Positions 1 to 10,014 of a stretch of 64,000 nucleotides of DNA are shown piece by piece. Made by a program: the position numbers and the translations under genes. Every line of letters starts with the position of its first letter. The stretch's first letter is position 1. The notes beneath the pieces were generated by a model, which did no database searches, was not told where the DNA came from, and saw only the letters and a program-made list of their open reading frames with translations. This DNA comes from Candidatus Pelagisphaera phototrophica (GTDB lineage: Bacteria > Verrucomicrobiota > Verrucomicrobiia > Opitutales > Opitutaceae), in NCBI RefSeq assembly GCF_014529625.1, contig NZ_CP076039.1:434001-498000 (forward strand), read 5' to 3'.

Positions 1-1078
1 CCGTGTGATCAAAATTTTCGACTCTCCAAGGGGTCTGAAAAATCACGCTCTTAATAAATACCCTATCATTTTCATCTAATCGATAGAGATTCCAATGGTG
101 AATTTCTGTCATTAGAATATAGCAATTAAAATGTATTGCTAAATGTTTTGATAAAAAATGGGTAGTCATTTGTATACCCCCCTTGCTGTCTGGGATAACT
201 ATTAAAATCGAGGGTTTTTCTTCATCGGAACCTGAATCGTTGATATTAATAAAGGAACGCTGTTTATTGAAGCTATTTCTAATAAGATCAATAATACCAT
301 CTCTGCTAAAAAGGTCAACTTTTTGAAAATATGATGGATATAGATCACTAATTATTTTATTCGAAACTAACAATAAATCAGGTTTATCAACTCCATGAGA
401 ACCAGCATCCCGATGATATATTATTGTTTTGTAGTCTAGGTAATGGAATAATCCAAGTTTTGATAATTTTTGACAGAAATCTACCTCTGAACCATAGCCA
501 ACAGGAAAACGAATTTCATCAAAACAGTTAACTTGTGCGATTGCTTGCATTGTTATAAGCATGCAACTTCCGTGACCCGTTGGAATGGTTGGGTATTTCT
601 CGAGTTTTAGCTTATCGAGATAGTGTTGCCTAATATTTCGTTCATGAGGGTCGTCGACGTAAGAGCGATCCGTTATTGATGGGAAAGAAAAAGCACCTGA
701 ATTATCAAAAAAAGGGGTGATGGTAGCTACGTTCTCGCAAGAGGACATACAGTTGATTAAGTTTTTATACCAATTATCAGACACTTCAACATCTGAGTTT
801 AATATAATAGTATGGTTATTCGCTTTTTGGAGAATTTGGTTAACGGATTTTGTGTAGCCGAGATTTTTTTTGTTAGAAATGGTAACAAGATTTTTCCACG
901 TTGACCTGAATTCTTCAATAGTTTTTTCTATTTCCGGATCAGTACTAGCGTCATCAACCAAAATAACACGGACAATCTTGGGGGTATATTGCAGGATAGA
1001 ATGAAGACATAAGACAAGATAGTCGTTTGCATTATAAATAGGAATCAGAATATCTGGATAGGCTTTTATTGCGTGCAT
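1..1078 (-). CDS. Bifunctional glycosyltransferase (GT2 then GT4-like), partial at window start
   Basis: This reading frame is open without a stop from an ATG at 1078 to base 1, about 359 codons, and continues outside the window. The first ~240 residues are a GT-A family 2 glycosyltransferase: PDILIPIYNAND at the N-terminus, ILVDDASTD around residue 40, ILNSDVEVSDNWY as the DxD-like nucleotide-sugar site, and GSEVDFCQKL near the end of the domain. After residue ~290 a new domain starts (SILIVIPDSKGGIQMTTHF), which resembles the N-terminal Rossmann half of GT4 enzymes. The protein probably adds two sugars to a surface polysaccharide in the cytoplasm. The stretch is visibly AT-rich compared with the genes beyond 3.4 kb, which suggests transfer. 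Acceptor and donor sugars cannot be told from sequence. Confidence 0.8.
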   Translation of the reverse strand, partial: MHAIKAYPDILIPIYNANDYLVLCLHSILQYTPKIVRVILVDDASTDPEIEKTIEEFRSTWKNLVTISNKKNLGYTKSVNQILQKANNHTIILNSDVEVSDNWYKNLINCMSSCENVATITPFFDNSGAFSFPSITDRSYVDDPHERNIRQHYLDKLKLEKYPTIPTGHGSCMLITMQAIAQVNCFDEIRFPVGYGSEVDFCQKLSKLGLFHYLDYKTIIYHRDAGSHGVDKPDLLLVSNKIISDLYPSYFQKVDLFSRDGIIDLIRNSFNKQRSFININDSGSDEEKPSILIVIPDSKGGIQMTTHFLSKHLAIHFNCYILMTEIHHWNLYRLDENDRVFIKSVIFQTPWRVENFDHT

Positions 1079-1802
1079 AGAAACGGAAATTGATAAATAA
1101 TTTCATGGAAAGGGAATCGTCAAATAGGCACTGTTTAGGAAAGTTGTATCAGGACGAATCGATTCAAGCGAAGTCGAACAAGTTGAGTTCGGCAACCAAA
1201 AAAAGGAGAACTAGTAGTCGGGTTCGTTGGGCGTAAGGATTTTGCTTTTGATATTGATGGATGCTAGGTTACAAGAATTCTTTAATGTTTGGCCTAAAAA
1301 ATCAGATTGAATTGTTGTAGAATCCGATTGGAAACGCCTTCGCGTTTTATCTGGTGTAACAGTATATGCGGGGAAGTGTAAGGTGATCAGGTTTATTGTC
1401 GATGTGCAGGTAATAAACGTTTCCGACGAAAGAAAACTAAGGTTGGAAATTCGCTCTAAGATAGGTGCTTTGGTAACGTTTTGGTGGGGGGGATATAGAT
1501 CAAGCTCCTCGAATAACTAGGAAATGATGGCCGTTTAGGATCCATTTGAATTCATACTCTTAAATGCGTAGTTAAATTGCTTTGCTAAAAATCAGGCGGT
1601 ATTTTATGTTTCGCTTTGGGAAAATATCTCAGAGTTCTCGCTTGCTGAATTGTTTACCTTCGGTTTTGTTTCTACAATTAGTCCAAAACAAAAACTAGGG
1701 CGATTGATCGTACCGTTCAGATACGGTCACGCTTATGAATCTACTTTAGAATGTCATCCTACTGATTTGAGTCATTCGTAATTGTGAAGAAACTTAGGGA
1801 AT
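1079..1802. other. AT-rich intergenic stretch, possible gene relic
   Basis: No intact gene is visible in these 724 bases between two divergently placed glycosyltransferase genes. A stop-free plus-strand stretch of 69 codons runs from 1311 to a TAG at 1518-1520 and reads like a protein (it includes VIRFIVDVQVINVSDERK), but it has no ATG and no recognised relative. A hairpin AAACGC-CTTC-GCGTTT sits at 1332-1347, followed by only a short T-run. Promoters for both flanking genes must lie here, but I see no convincing -35/-10 pair. Confidence 0.4.
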
Positions 1803-3059
1803 TTGAATAAAGAACCATTAGTATCAATCATAGTGGTCGACTTCAATGGTCAGCACTTTTGGAATAGGTTGCTAGATTCCTTATCGGATCAGACATTCTC
1901 TAATTTTGAGCTGATAGTGGTTGATAATGGGGGTCATTTAGAATTGCCAGAGAGCCACGATGGAATTCGAATCAAAGTCCTGAATCGAAAGGAAAACCTT
2001 GGGTTCTCGGCAGGATGCAATTTAGGTGTAAGTGCTTCCGTTGGAGATTGGGTTGTTTTTCTAAACAACGACACTGTAGTTGAAAAGAATTGGCTGGAAT
2101 GTCTCTTCTCGAAAATGATATCGAATGTTTCTGTCGGAGCCGTTGTCTCAAAGATTGTGTTCTATCCTAGATACACTCGTCTAAGAATCAGTGTTCCTAC
2201 GTTTAAGCCATCGGATACAGATTTGTCGTCTGATAGCAGAAGTTTGGGCGTCAGGGTTCGTTTTAGTCCGCGTTGGGATGAGTCAACCGGTCTGCTCAAT
2301 TTAGAAGGATTTCACGGTAAGGAGATTGAGGGTAACTTTGAATGGCGCTGGACAAGCGAAATAGCGAACGTTTGTATTCCATGTTTTCCTCGCGAGACTA
2401 CCGAAAGTCAGGAGCTTATTGTTTCCACGCCACATGAAACCGTGGGCGAAACGGCATCCATAGAAATCGGCGAAGACAAGATGTCGATACCCATAGATTG
2501 TGTGCAACACGTGTTTGGGTTAGAGAAACGTGCCACGTTCGATATAATCAACAGTGCGGGTTCTGAACTCGAAGATGACGGGACATGCCGTGAAGAGGGT
2601 ATTTATAAAATTGATAGCGGCCAATACGATATTCCTCGTGAGGTTACAGCCTTTAGTGGCTGTTCAGTTATGATTCGAAGAGACTTATTCGAAGAACTGG
2701 GTGGATTTGATCCAAAATTTTTCGCTTACTATGAAGACACGGACTTGAGCTGGCGAATGCGCAAAGCAGGATGGAAAATCATGTACGAACCAAAGAGCGT
2801 GGTAAGGCATCATCGTTCTGGTACAAGTGGAGAGCAATCGCCTTTCTTTTGTTTTCACATCTACCGGAATATGAGGTGGAATGTGGCGAAAAATGCTCGT
2901 TTGCGAAGAGCTCTCCCTCTATTGTTGATGGAACTCTTTTCTTGGATACCCTCGAGCGTTAACACCAATAATGAGTTTTCTGCACTGAGGTTGAAAAGGG
3001 AAACGATTGCTGGGATGGTAAAGTATCTTGTCCGAAGGCTTACTCAAGCGATCGGATGA
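1803..3059 (+). CDS. Glycosyltransferase family 2 with large internal insertion
   Basis: 418 aa from a TTG start at 1803; an in-frame TGA at 1785-1787 rules out a longer start. The N-terminus reads SIIVVDFNGQHF, where most relatives have a NYNG motif. LNNDTVV (~residue 88) is the nucleotide-sugar/metal site, and GFDPKFFAYYEDTDLSWRM (~residue 300) carries the ED acceptor-site acids of rhamnosyltransferase-like GT2 enzymes. The usual distance between these two motifs is about 90 residues; here it is about 210, because roughly 120-150 residues of beta-rich-looking sequence are inserted (~residues 115-275). The role is inferred to be O-antigen or exopolysaccharide assembly, alongside the GDP-sugar genes downstream. 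The donor sugar is unknown. Confidence 0.8.
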   Translation: MNKEPLVSIIVVDFNGQHFWNRLLDSLSDQTFSNFELIVVDNGGHLELPESHDGIRIKVLNRKENLGFSAGCNLGVSASVGDWVVFLNNDTVVEKNWLECLFSKMISNVSVGAVVSKIVFYPRYTRLRISVPTFKPSDTDLSSDSRSLGVRVRFSPRWDESTGLLNLEGFHGKEIEGNFEWRWTSEIANVCIPCFPRETTESQELIVSTPHETVGETASIEIGEDKMSIPIDCVQHVFGLEKRATFDIINSAGSELEDDGTCREEGIYKIDSGQYDIPREVTAFSGCSVMIRRDLFEELGGFDPKFFAYYEDTDLSWRMRKAGWKIMYEPKSVVRHHRSGTSGEQSPFFCFHIYRNMRWNVAKNARLRRALPLLLMELFSWIPSSVNTNNEFSALRLKRETIAGMVKYLVRRLTQAIG

Positions 3060-3381
3060 ACATACTAATAGACCGCCACTGAATGCAATTGGGTCCCTGC
3101 TCGTAGATTTGAGCAAAAGACCTTTGAGCTGATTGGTGAATCAGCGCCAGAACTCAGCTTGGTTTAGAAGGGATGAAAGTCTTTGTATCGCCTTCACTGC
3201 CTGAAGAGTTTGTAGTATTGGTTGCCGTAGCAAGCGAGTCGGCCACACTTTTTGTTTATCCCAATATTTTCCCGACCTTTCAGGTCAATGAAGTATGATT
3301 ATAGTGGAGACGACCCTCATCTTGCGATCAAGTTGTCAGGGATTTGTTGGAATCGAACGGCTGAATTCGAGAGGTTAGTGC
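3060..3381. other. Intergenic region, nothing recognised
   Basis: This gap separates the plus-strand glycosyltransferase from the convergent minus-strand sugar-nucleotide genes. A six-pair inverted repeat CTGATT-ggtg-AATCAG at 3129-3144 is the only structure I see. It has no following T-run, so I do not call it a terminator. Confidence 0.4.
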
Positions 3382-4407
3382 TCATGGGGACGTCTTATCC
3401 TGCTCATGGGAAATCATCTTTGATATGATGGTGCTGAGATTCGTCCGAGGCTCCCAGCCGAGCAGTAACTTTGCTTTCGAGGCGTCGCCACAGGTTCCTT
3501 TTATATCTCCCGGGCGGTAGAAGTGCTTGTCGATTTTGACGACTAGATTTTGGGAAGAGCGGTTTCGAGCGATTTCGTCAAGGCCGTCGCCAGACCAGTC
3601 GAGGTCGATCCCTACGTGCTTAAAAGTCGCACTCACAAAATCCTTAACGGAGTGTAGCTTTCCGGTGGCGAATACATAGTCGTCGGGCTCGTTTCGTTCC
3701 ATTACGCGTATGACGCCATCCATATAGTCACCTGCATACCCCCAATCTCGTTCCGCGTAGATATTGCCGAGAGAAAGGACTTCGTCGAAACCCGCCGCGA
3801 TTCGTACGACCGAGCGTACGATTTTCTTGGTTACAAACTGCTCGCCTCGAAATTCGCTTTCGTGGTTGAACAGAATTGTGGTCGCGGCCCAGAGGCCGTA
3901 ATGCTTTCGGTAGGTTCTCACAAGCTGGTAGCCGAATTCCTTGGTCAGGCCGTAGGGACTTTGGGGTTGGGCAGGGGTGGTCTCGGATTGTTTTCCAGAG
4001 GTGATGTCGCCGAACATTTCGGAACTACCGGTAAAAAGGAGTCTTGTTTGAGGGGATCTGTCCCGTATGGAGGTCGCGATATTGGTTAGACCGAGAACGT
4101 TGGTCTCGATCGTTTCCAGAGGGTGTTGGATACTTCTCGCGACCGAGCTCTGAGCTGCGAGGTGATAGATATCGTCGAACTGGTTTTCGGCTACAAGCCC
4201 GTCGATAAATCCTTTGTTTGAGATGTTCGATTCGTACAATACGAGTTGCGATCGTTGACTCTCCTCGAGATGGGCGAGACTGCCGATTCCATTTGATGGT
4301 TTTTCCCGGAACAGCCCATGGACCCTGCAGCCCTTGTTCAGGAGGAGTTTTGCGAGGAAGTAGCCGTCTTGTCCTGCGATGCCGGTTATCAGTACTTTTT
4401 TGCTCAC
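3382..4407 (-). CDS. GDP-mannose 4,6-dehydratase-like SDR enzyme (Gmd paralogue)
   Basis: 341 aa, extended short-chain dehydrogenase. The N-terminal GIAGQDGYFLAKLL is the NAD(P)-binding GxxGxxG loop. GSSEMFG supplies the Ser/Thr and Glu of the Gmd active site and SPYGLTKEF supplies the YxxxK pair. LFNHES, RDWGYAGDYMDG and HSVKDFV are further Gmd-family signatures. It is clearly diverged from the second Gmd at 5555-6568 (for example GLFREKPSN where that copy has [10 protein letters not shown], which contains the RR/R nucleotide-binding segment). It may be a second dehydratase with altered substrate, or a reductase such as Rmd that makes GDP-D-rhamnose. Context (fcl next, gmd after that) places it in GDP-deoxyhexose supply for surface glycans. 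Family is sure; substrate is not. Confidence 0.8.
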   Translation of the reverse strand: MSKKVLITGIAGQDGYFLAKLLLNKGCRVHGLFREKPSNGIGSLAHLEESQRSQLVLYESNISNKGFIDGLVAENQFDDIYHLAAQSSVARSIQHPLETIETNVLGLTNIATSIRDRSPQTRLLFTGSSEMFGDITSGKQSETTPAQPQSPYGLTKEFGYQLVRTYRKHYGLWAATTILFNHESEFRGEQFVTKKIVRSVVRIAAGFDEVLSLGNIYAERDWGYAGDYMDGVIRVMERNEPDDYVFATGKLHSVKDFVSATFKHVGIDLDWSGDGLDEIARNRSSQNLVVKIDKHFYRPGDIKGTCGDASKAKLLLGWEPRTNLSTIISKMISHEQDKTSP

Positions 4408-4495
4408 TTTTTATTTTCTGAAGCAAACCAAATGGAAAGGGCCAATGGCCGAAAAAAAAGGCAGTGTATGGTAGTCATTAAGCGGATGTGCTCCC

Positions 4496-5446
4496 CTATA
4501 CAGATCTCAAATTCCCAGATTCTCGCTCTTGAAGATACCATTCATAAGTATCGGCGATGCCTTTTTCGAGAGGGATTCCGGATGACCATCCGTGCTTTTT
4601 CAACAGACTGACGTCAAGCAGTTTACGAGGAGTCCCATCGGGTTTGCTTGGATCCGTTTTAATTTCGCCTTCAAAGCCCACGACTCTTTTTACGATTTCA
4701 GCGATCTCCATGATGCTATGGTCAACGCCGGTTCCCGCGTTTATAAGATCGGGTGGATCTTCGAGGCTTAGCACATGGGTGATCGCTTCGGCGAGGTCAT
4801 CTACATTCATCAGTTCCCTACGTGGAGTTCCCGTCCCCCAAATAGTGACGGACTCCCTGTTAGCCACCGTCGCTTCGTGGAATCTTCCTATCAGTGCTGG
4901 CAAGAGATGGGAGTTCTCAGGATGGTAGTTGTCCCCTTGGCCGTAGAGGTTGGTGGGCATCAAAGAATGAAACAGGACACCGTATTGCTTCCGGTAATAC
5001 TCGCAGAGTTTGAGACCTGCAATTTTTGCTATGGCGTAGGCCTCGTTGGTCGGTTCAAGCATATCCGTAAGAAGTGAGCTTTCTTTGATTGGCTGGGAAG
5101 CGAATTTGGGGTAGATGCATGAACTCCCTAGAAAAAGAAATCTTTCCGTGCCCGAAATAGATGCCGCGTTCACTGTATTTGTAGCGATTGCTAGATTTTC
5201 ATAGAGGAACGAAGCAGGATATATGTTATTAGCATAGATACCTCCAACTTTTGCAGCGGCCATAATTACAACTTCGGGTTTCTCGTTGGCGAAGAAAGTC
5301 TCGACCGCAGCCTGATTAGTTAGATTCAACTCTGAGCGATCGCGCGTTATGAGATTTTCGTATCCGATAGATTTCAAGTGACGGAGAACCCCAGAGCCAG
5401 CCATTCCTTTGTGGCCTGCGACGTATATTTTGGAACTTAAGTTCAT
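4496..5446 (-). CDS. fcl: GDP-L-fucose synthase
   Basis: 316 aa, usual length for the family. It catalyses NADPH-dependent 3,5-epimerisation and 4-reduction of GDP-4-keto-6-deoxy-D-mannose to GDP-L-fucose in the cytosol. Visible signatures are [16 protein letters not shown] at the dinucleotide site, [23 protein letters not shown] with the catalytic Ser/Cys segment, [10 protein letters not shown] with the YxxxK pair, and [18 protein letters not shown] with the substrate-binding His region. It lies between two Gmd-type genes on the same strand (gaps 88 and 108 nt), consistent with one operon transcribed gmd - fcl - gmd-like. Assignment is firm. Confidence 0.95.
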   Translation of the reverse strand: MNLSSKIYVAGHKGMAGSGVLRHLKSIGYENLITRDRSELNLTNQAAVETFFANEKPEVVIMAAAKVGGIYANNIYPASFLYENLAIATNTVNAASISGTERFLFLGSSCIYPKFASQPIKESSLLTDMLEPTNEAYAIAKIAGLKLCEYYRKQYGVLFHSLMPTNLYGQGDNYHPENSHLLPALIGRFHEATVANRESVTIWGTGTPRRELMNVDDLAEAITHVLSLEDPPDLINAGTGVDHSIMEIAEIVKRVVGFEGEIKTDPSKPDGTPRKLLDVSLLKKHGWSSGIPLEKGIADTYEWYLQERESGNLRSV

Positions 5447-5554
5447 GGGATTTTAATACCGAATGAAAATAGCTATATAGTTCTATTCTTATAGCAGTTC
5501 GGCTGACTCAGAAAATTTTAAGAAACCGAATAGGGAATCAGTCGTTTTTAGTGG

Positions 5555-6568
5555 TTATGCTAGAGCAATCTTTATTTTCGCCTCGTCACTCGCAAGTTTA
5601 AGGTCTGCGTCGACCATGATCTTGACGAGCTCTTTGAATTTCACCTTGGGCTCCCACCCGAGTTGCTTTTTTGCTTTAGCGGGGTCCCCGATTAGAAGAT
5701 CCACCTCTGCGGGTCTTTCGTAGCGGTCATCGTATTCCACATACTTTTCCCAATCAAGATCGAGATGATTGAAGGTTTCGATGACGAATTCCTTGACCGA
5801 ATGAGTCTCGTTGGTCGCGATAACGTAGTCGTCGGGATTGTCTTGCTGAAGCATGAGCCACATCATTTCGACGTATTCTTTGGCGTAGCCCCAGTCACGT
5901 TGAGCGTCTAGATTGCCCAGATATAATTTTTTCTGGAGGCCTAGCTTAATACGGGTGGCGGCTCTGGTGATTTTCCGGGTCACGAACGTTTCGCCACGTC
6001 TAGGAGATTCGTGGTTGAATAGTATGCCGCTGCAAGCGAAGAGATTGTAGGACTCGCGATAATTGACCGTGAGCCAATGGGCGTACATTTTTGCACATCC
6101 GTAAGGAGATCTTGGCCAGAAGGGAGTCTTCTCGGTTTGTGGGACTTCTTGCACTTTGCCGAACATCTCGGATGAAGAGGCTTGGTAAAAACGGACTTTA
6201 TCGACGAGTTTAGCCTCTCTTATTGCCTCTAATATTCGGACGGCTCCAACACCAACAACATCACCGGTATATTCAGGAACGTCGAACGAAACCCTTACAT
6301 GGCTTTGGGCACCCAGATTGTAAATCTCATTGGGCTGCAGTTCGTAGAGGAGCTTCACCATTTGCACAGAATCGGCGAGATCCCCGTAGTGGAGAAAGAG
6401 CTTTACGCCATTGATGTGTGGATCCTGATAGAGGTGGTCAATACGATCTGTGTTGAAAGTGGAAGCTCTTCGAATGACGCCATGCACTTCATAGCCTTTA
6501 GTGAGAAGAAGCTCCGCTAAATATGAGCCGTCCTGTCCAGTAATTCCAGTTATGAGCGCTTTTTTCAT
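5555..6568 (-). CDS. gmd: GDP-mannose 4,6-dehydratase
   Basis: 337 aa. It converts GDP-D-mannose to GDP-4-keto-6-deoxy-D-mannose, the substrate of the neighbouring fcl product. Diagnostic motifs are [18 protein letters not shown] (NADP binding), [14 protein letters not shown] (Gmd-specific NADP/tetramer segment), [13 protein letters not shown] with the catalytic Ser-Glu, [12 protein letters not shown] with YxxxK, and [17 protein letters not shown]. It is the promoter-proximal gene of the minus-strand GDP-sugar cluster. The start ATG at 6566-6568 leads directly into the Rossmann strand, so it is well supported. Confidence 0.95.
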   Translation of the reverse strand: MKKALITGITGQDGSYLAELLLTKGYEVHGVIRRASTFNTDRIDHLYQDPHINGVKLFLHYGDLADSVQMVKLLYELQPNEIYNLGAQSHVRVSFDVPEYTGDVVGVGAVRILEAIREAKLVDKVRFYQASSSEMFGKVQEVPQTEKTPFWPRSPYGCAKMYAHWLTVNYRESYNLFACSGILFNHESPRRGETFVTRKITRAATRIKLGLQKKLYLGNLDAQRDWGYAKEYVEMMWLMLQQDNPDDYVIATNETHSVKEFVIETFNHLDLDWEKYVEYDDRYERPAEVDLLIGDPAKAKKQLGWEPKVKFKELVKIMVDADLKLASDEAKIKIALA

Positions 6569-7125
6569 AGATTGATTCTCAGAGGAGCCAATGCTCTAGA
6601 CCTTAACAAGGATAAAAACGAGTAAAGAGATTTTATGGCATTTCTTTAAAGGCCGGAGCTCCCCTTTGTTGCTAGCCTTGGCTTAACTTCTGTGAAGTCT
6701 GATATAAGCGGGTTGAAATTCATTGCTCTGCAAAGGCGGTAAAGCGTTGGGATGGACAGGGTGAGCTGATGTAAACAGTCCATTATCCATCGGTTCTAGC
6801 ACTAGACTATCGCTAGGTCGAAGTTAGTGGTCAGTCGTCGATCTGGTTCTGCTCGAGTCAGACCCATGTAGCTGCGGAGCTTTTGGGCCCCATTCAGTTC
6901 CAGTAAGGTGTGATTTCCCACGAGTTGATTGCCTCAAAGGTAGGAGCTTTGTTATGAAGGCCTCTCAATAGGTATCGGCATACTGCCTACATGCTAATTA
7001 CTAGTGTGATGTTCTAGCTGAGGCTTGCCTTGTTCATCGGCAGTGGCATGGTTGTCGATCCGGTTGGAAAAATTGCAGTAGGAATTCCGATCCGGCCGTT
7101 TTCAAAGCAAAACACAATTTTCTAT
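6569..7125. other. Divergent intergenic region
   Basis: This holds the upstream regions of gmd (leftward) and the M16 peptidase (rightward). I see no recognisable gene, tRNA, riboswitch or strong inverted repeat. The peptidase frame stays open back to a TTG at 7030, but that part does not look like mature protein. Confidence 0.4.
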
Positions 7126-9945
7126 ATGACCCACTTTTGGAATTATCGGATATTCGCGATAGCGCTTGGTCTTAACGTTTGGAACTTTGGACTGGCTCAG
7201 GAAAAGAGCTGGACTCTGGACGACCCGCTTCCTGTCGACAAGAGCATCATTGTAGGGCAGCTCGAGAATGGGCTGAAGTACTATGTCCGGGAGAACAAAA
7301 AGCCTGAAGGCCGTGTCTTTTTAAGATTGGTCGTCAATGCGGGTTCCCTGCAGGAGAATCAGAGTCAGCGAGGCTTGGCACACTTCCTCGAGCATATGGC
7401 GTTCAATGGTACGCGGCGATTTGCCAAGAGTGAAATTGTCGACTTTATGGAACGTGCCGGCATGCGATTCGGTTCGCACGTCAACGCGTACACATCTTAC
7501 AATGAGACGGTTTATATGCTGCAGCTCCCGACGGACAATCCGAGTTTGCTTTCGACGGGGTTTGAAATACTTGAAGATTGGGCGGACGGGCTGACGCTAG
7601 ATCCGCTTGAAATTGAAAAGGAGCGAGGCGTAATCCTAGAGGAATGGCGTTCCAGACAGGGTGTCGGCGAGCGATTGAGTGAGCGGCAGCGCCCATTCAT
7701 TTACTTCAAGTCAAGCTATGCGGATCGAAACCCGATCGGTTCGATGATTGTCGTGGGAAATGCGCCAAGAGAGCGGTTTGAAGAGTTTTACAACGATTGG
7801 TACCGGCCGAATCTAATGGGAGTCATTGTCGTAGGGGATATCGACAAGAACGACATCGAGCAAAAGATCATCGATACGTTTAGTTCCTTAGAGAACCCGG
7901 AAAACGCTCCAGAGCGAACACCGACGGAGGTACCAGTCCATGAGGAGACGCTTTTCTCAATCGAAACGGACCCCGAGTTGACAATCGCCTCGTTTCGCAT
8001 GCTGACCAAGCAGCCGGTCGGCCCCGACAGCAGCGCAGCGGACTACCGTCACATGATTATAGAACGCCTTTATTTTGGGATGCTCAACCGTCGATTAGAC
8101 GAGAGGTCACGTGAGCCAAATCCTCCGTTCATCCAAGCGAATGCCGGAAGTAGTCGCATCGCTCGTGAGAAGGAAGCACTGCAGCAGTCGGTTGTTTTCT
8201 TAGGCAACCGGTATCAAGAAGGGCTGAATGCACTGATTGGCGAGACCAACCGGGCGGTACGAGATGGATTCACCAGTAGCGAGCTTGAACGAGTGAAAGC
8301 GGACGTTCTGAGATCGCTGGAAAACGCGTACGAGGAGCGGGACAAGACGGATTCGGATAGCTACGCCAGAGAATACACGCGGGCCTTTACTGTCGATGAG
8401 CCTATTCCTGGTATAGAGATGGAGCTGGAAATGACCGAGGCTTTTCTCGCTGATATTAATCTCGCGGAAGTGAACGCGATCGGGGAGGGATTTGCCCAGA
8501 AGGAGAATCGGGTAGCCCTTTTTAGTGGACCAGAAAAGGAGGGACTTGAATTACCTAGTGAGTCAGAGCTGGTTGCGACGATCAAAGCATCGAACGAAAT
8601 CGAGCTTGAGCTGTACGAGGATGAGTTTCTCGATGTACCGCTATTAGCGACGATCCCAGAACCAGGGGAAATTGCCAAAGAGGACTATGATGAGAAGTTG
8701 GATACTTATGTGTGGGAACTATCAAACGGAGTAAACGTTATCCTGAAACGAACGGAGTTTCAGAATGATGAGATTCTCATGAATTCTTACAGTCCGGGTG
8801 GGCATAGTCTCGTGATGGATGACGAGTACTTGTCTGCCATCATGTCTACTATGATTCTTGGAGAAAGCGGAGTAGGACCTTTCAACTCGATCCAGTTGGA
8901 CAAGCGATTGGCCGGCGAGTCCGTAAACGTATCGCCCTACATATCCGATCAGTACGAGGGGTTTAGCGGAGCGTCGTCGCCTAAAGACTTGGAAGCCTTT
9001 TTTAAATTGCTTTACCTGCAAGCGACTCAGCCACGACTTGATGAGGAAGCCTACGGCTCACTCGAAACGCGGTTGCGGGCAATGATTGTTAATCGCGAGA
9101 AATCGCCCCAATCAGTTTTCCAGGATGCTCTTGAAAAAGAACTGTATGGTGATCATCCGCGGCATCGACCCTTGAGCTTAGAGCTGATGAACGAAATCGA
9201 TCCGCACCTTGCGCTCGGGGTTTACAAAAACCGGTTTAAGGACTTCAGCGACTTTACTTTCGTTTTCGTAGGGTCTCTCGATTTGGAGGAAATGAAGCAC
9301 TACGCTAAGACTTACCTAGCATCCCTGCCTGCAACCGGGAGAGACGAGAGGGGACGTTACTTAGGAGATGATCCATTGCCAGGTAAGCGTAATGTGGATA
9401 TCAGTTTTGGCTTGGAGGAAAAGACGAGCGTCCGAGTATTGTTTACGGGAGAAGCCGAATGGTCACCAGAAAATAGATACATAATGAGTGTCGTTCGCGA
9501 CCTTTTGAATATCCGAATGCGTGAATCGCTGCGGGAAGAGAATGGGGGCACCTATGGTGTAGGCGTCTACGCTAATCTGACCCGTGAGCCCACAGAGCGC
9601 TATTCCACAGGGTTCGCTTTCTCCTGTGATCCAGCGAATGCGGATCTGCTCATAAATGCGGGCATCCACGAAATTCTCGATCTTCAGGAAAGAGGCTTTA
9701 AGATAAAAAATTTGGAGAAAGTACAAGAGATCCACCTTCGTGGATATGAAACGGGGCTGAAGGAGAACGGATTCTGGCTAAGAAATTTGACTTCAGCTGC
9801 AAGAGAAGGACGGGAATTCTCCGAAATCCTCGATTTCCCGAATCAGGTAAAGGAGTACGATCCGGAACGGATTTTGGAAGCCGCAAGGAAGTACTTCAGC
9901 TTCGATAACGTGGTTGTTGCCAAGTTGAATCCGAAGCACAATTGA
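7126..9945 (+). CDS. Secreted M16 family zinc metallopeptidase (PqqL/pitrilysin-like)
   Basis: I place the start at the ATG at 7126 (939 aa) because the following ~24 residues form a signal peptide (MTHFWNYRIF-hydrophobic-GLA before QEKSW); the frame is open to a TTG at 7030. Residues 83-92 read GLAHFLEHMA, the inverted zinc motif HxxEH (H86, E89, H90), and the third ligand lies in IEKERGVILEEW around residue 166. The length matches proteins made of two fused M16 halves (four domains). The C-terminal half lacks the HxxEH motif, as is normal for the inactive partner half. Family members degrade peptides in a clamshell chamber; location here is probably periplasmic. It stands alone, convergent with the helicase gene. 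Substrate unknown. Confidence 0.9.
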   Translation: MTHFWNYRIFAIALGLNVWNFGLAQEKSWTLDDPLPVDKSIIVGQLENGLKYYVRENKKPEGRVFLRLVVNAGSLQENQSQRGLAHFLEHMAFNGTRRFAKSEIVDFMERAGMRFGSHVNAYTSYNETVYMLQLPTDNPSLLSTGFEILEDWADGLTLDPLEIEKERGVILEEWRSRQGVGERLSERQRPFIYFKSSYADRNPIGSMIVVGNAPRERFEEFYNDWYRPNLMGVIVVGDIDKNDIEQKIIDTFSSLENPENAPERTPTEVPVHEETLFSIETDPELTIASFRMLTKQPVGPDSSAADYRHMIIERLYFGMLNRRLDERSREPNPPFIQANAGSSRIAREKEALQQSVVFLGNRYQEGLNALIGETNRAVRDGFTSSELERVKADVLRSLENAYEERDKTDSDSYAREYTRAFTVDEPIPGIEMELEMTEAFLADINLAEVNAIGEGFAQKENRVALFSGPEKEGLELPSESELVATIKASNEIELELYEDEFLDVPLLATIPEPGEIAKEDYDEKLDTYVWELSNGVNVILKRTEFQNDEILMNSYSPGGHSLVMDDEYLSAIMSTMILGESGVGPFNSIQLDKRLAGESVNVSPYISDQYEGFSGASSPKDLEAFFKLLYLQATQPRLDEEAYGSLETRLRAMIVNREKSPQSVFQDALEKELYGDHPRHRPLSLELMNEIDPHLALGVYKNRFKDFSDFTFVFVGSLDLEEMKHYAKTYLASLPATGRDERGRYLGDDPLPGKRNVDISFGLEEKTSVRVLFTGEAEWSPENRYIMSVVRDLLNIRMRESLREENGGTYGVGVYANLTREPTERYSTGFAFSCDPANADLLINAGIHEILDLQERGFKIKNLEKVQEIHLRGYETGLKENGFWLRNLTSAAREGREFSEILDFPNQVKEYDPERILEAARKYFSFDNVVVAKLNPKHN

Positions 9946-10014
9946 TGCTTTGAAAGTAGCCAAACCCGACTCAGGAGGCAAGCTGATTGAAGGCGGATCG
10001 CTCTCTCGTTAAAG

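Noticed and set aside
3382..4407. Calling this gene rmd (GDP-6-deoxy-4-keto-mannose reductase)
   Set aside because: Its residues around the active site and the RDWGYAGDY and HSVKDF segments are Gmd-like. Rmd remains possible but is not shown by sequence, so no symbol was given.
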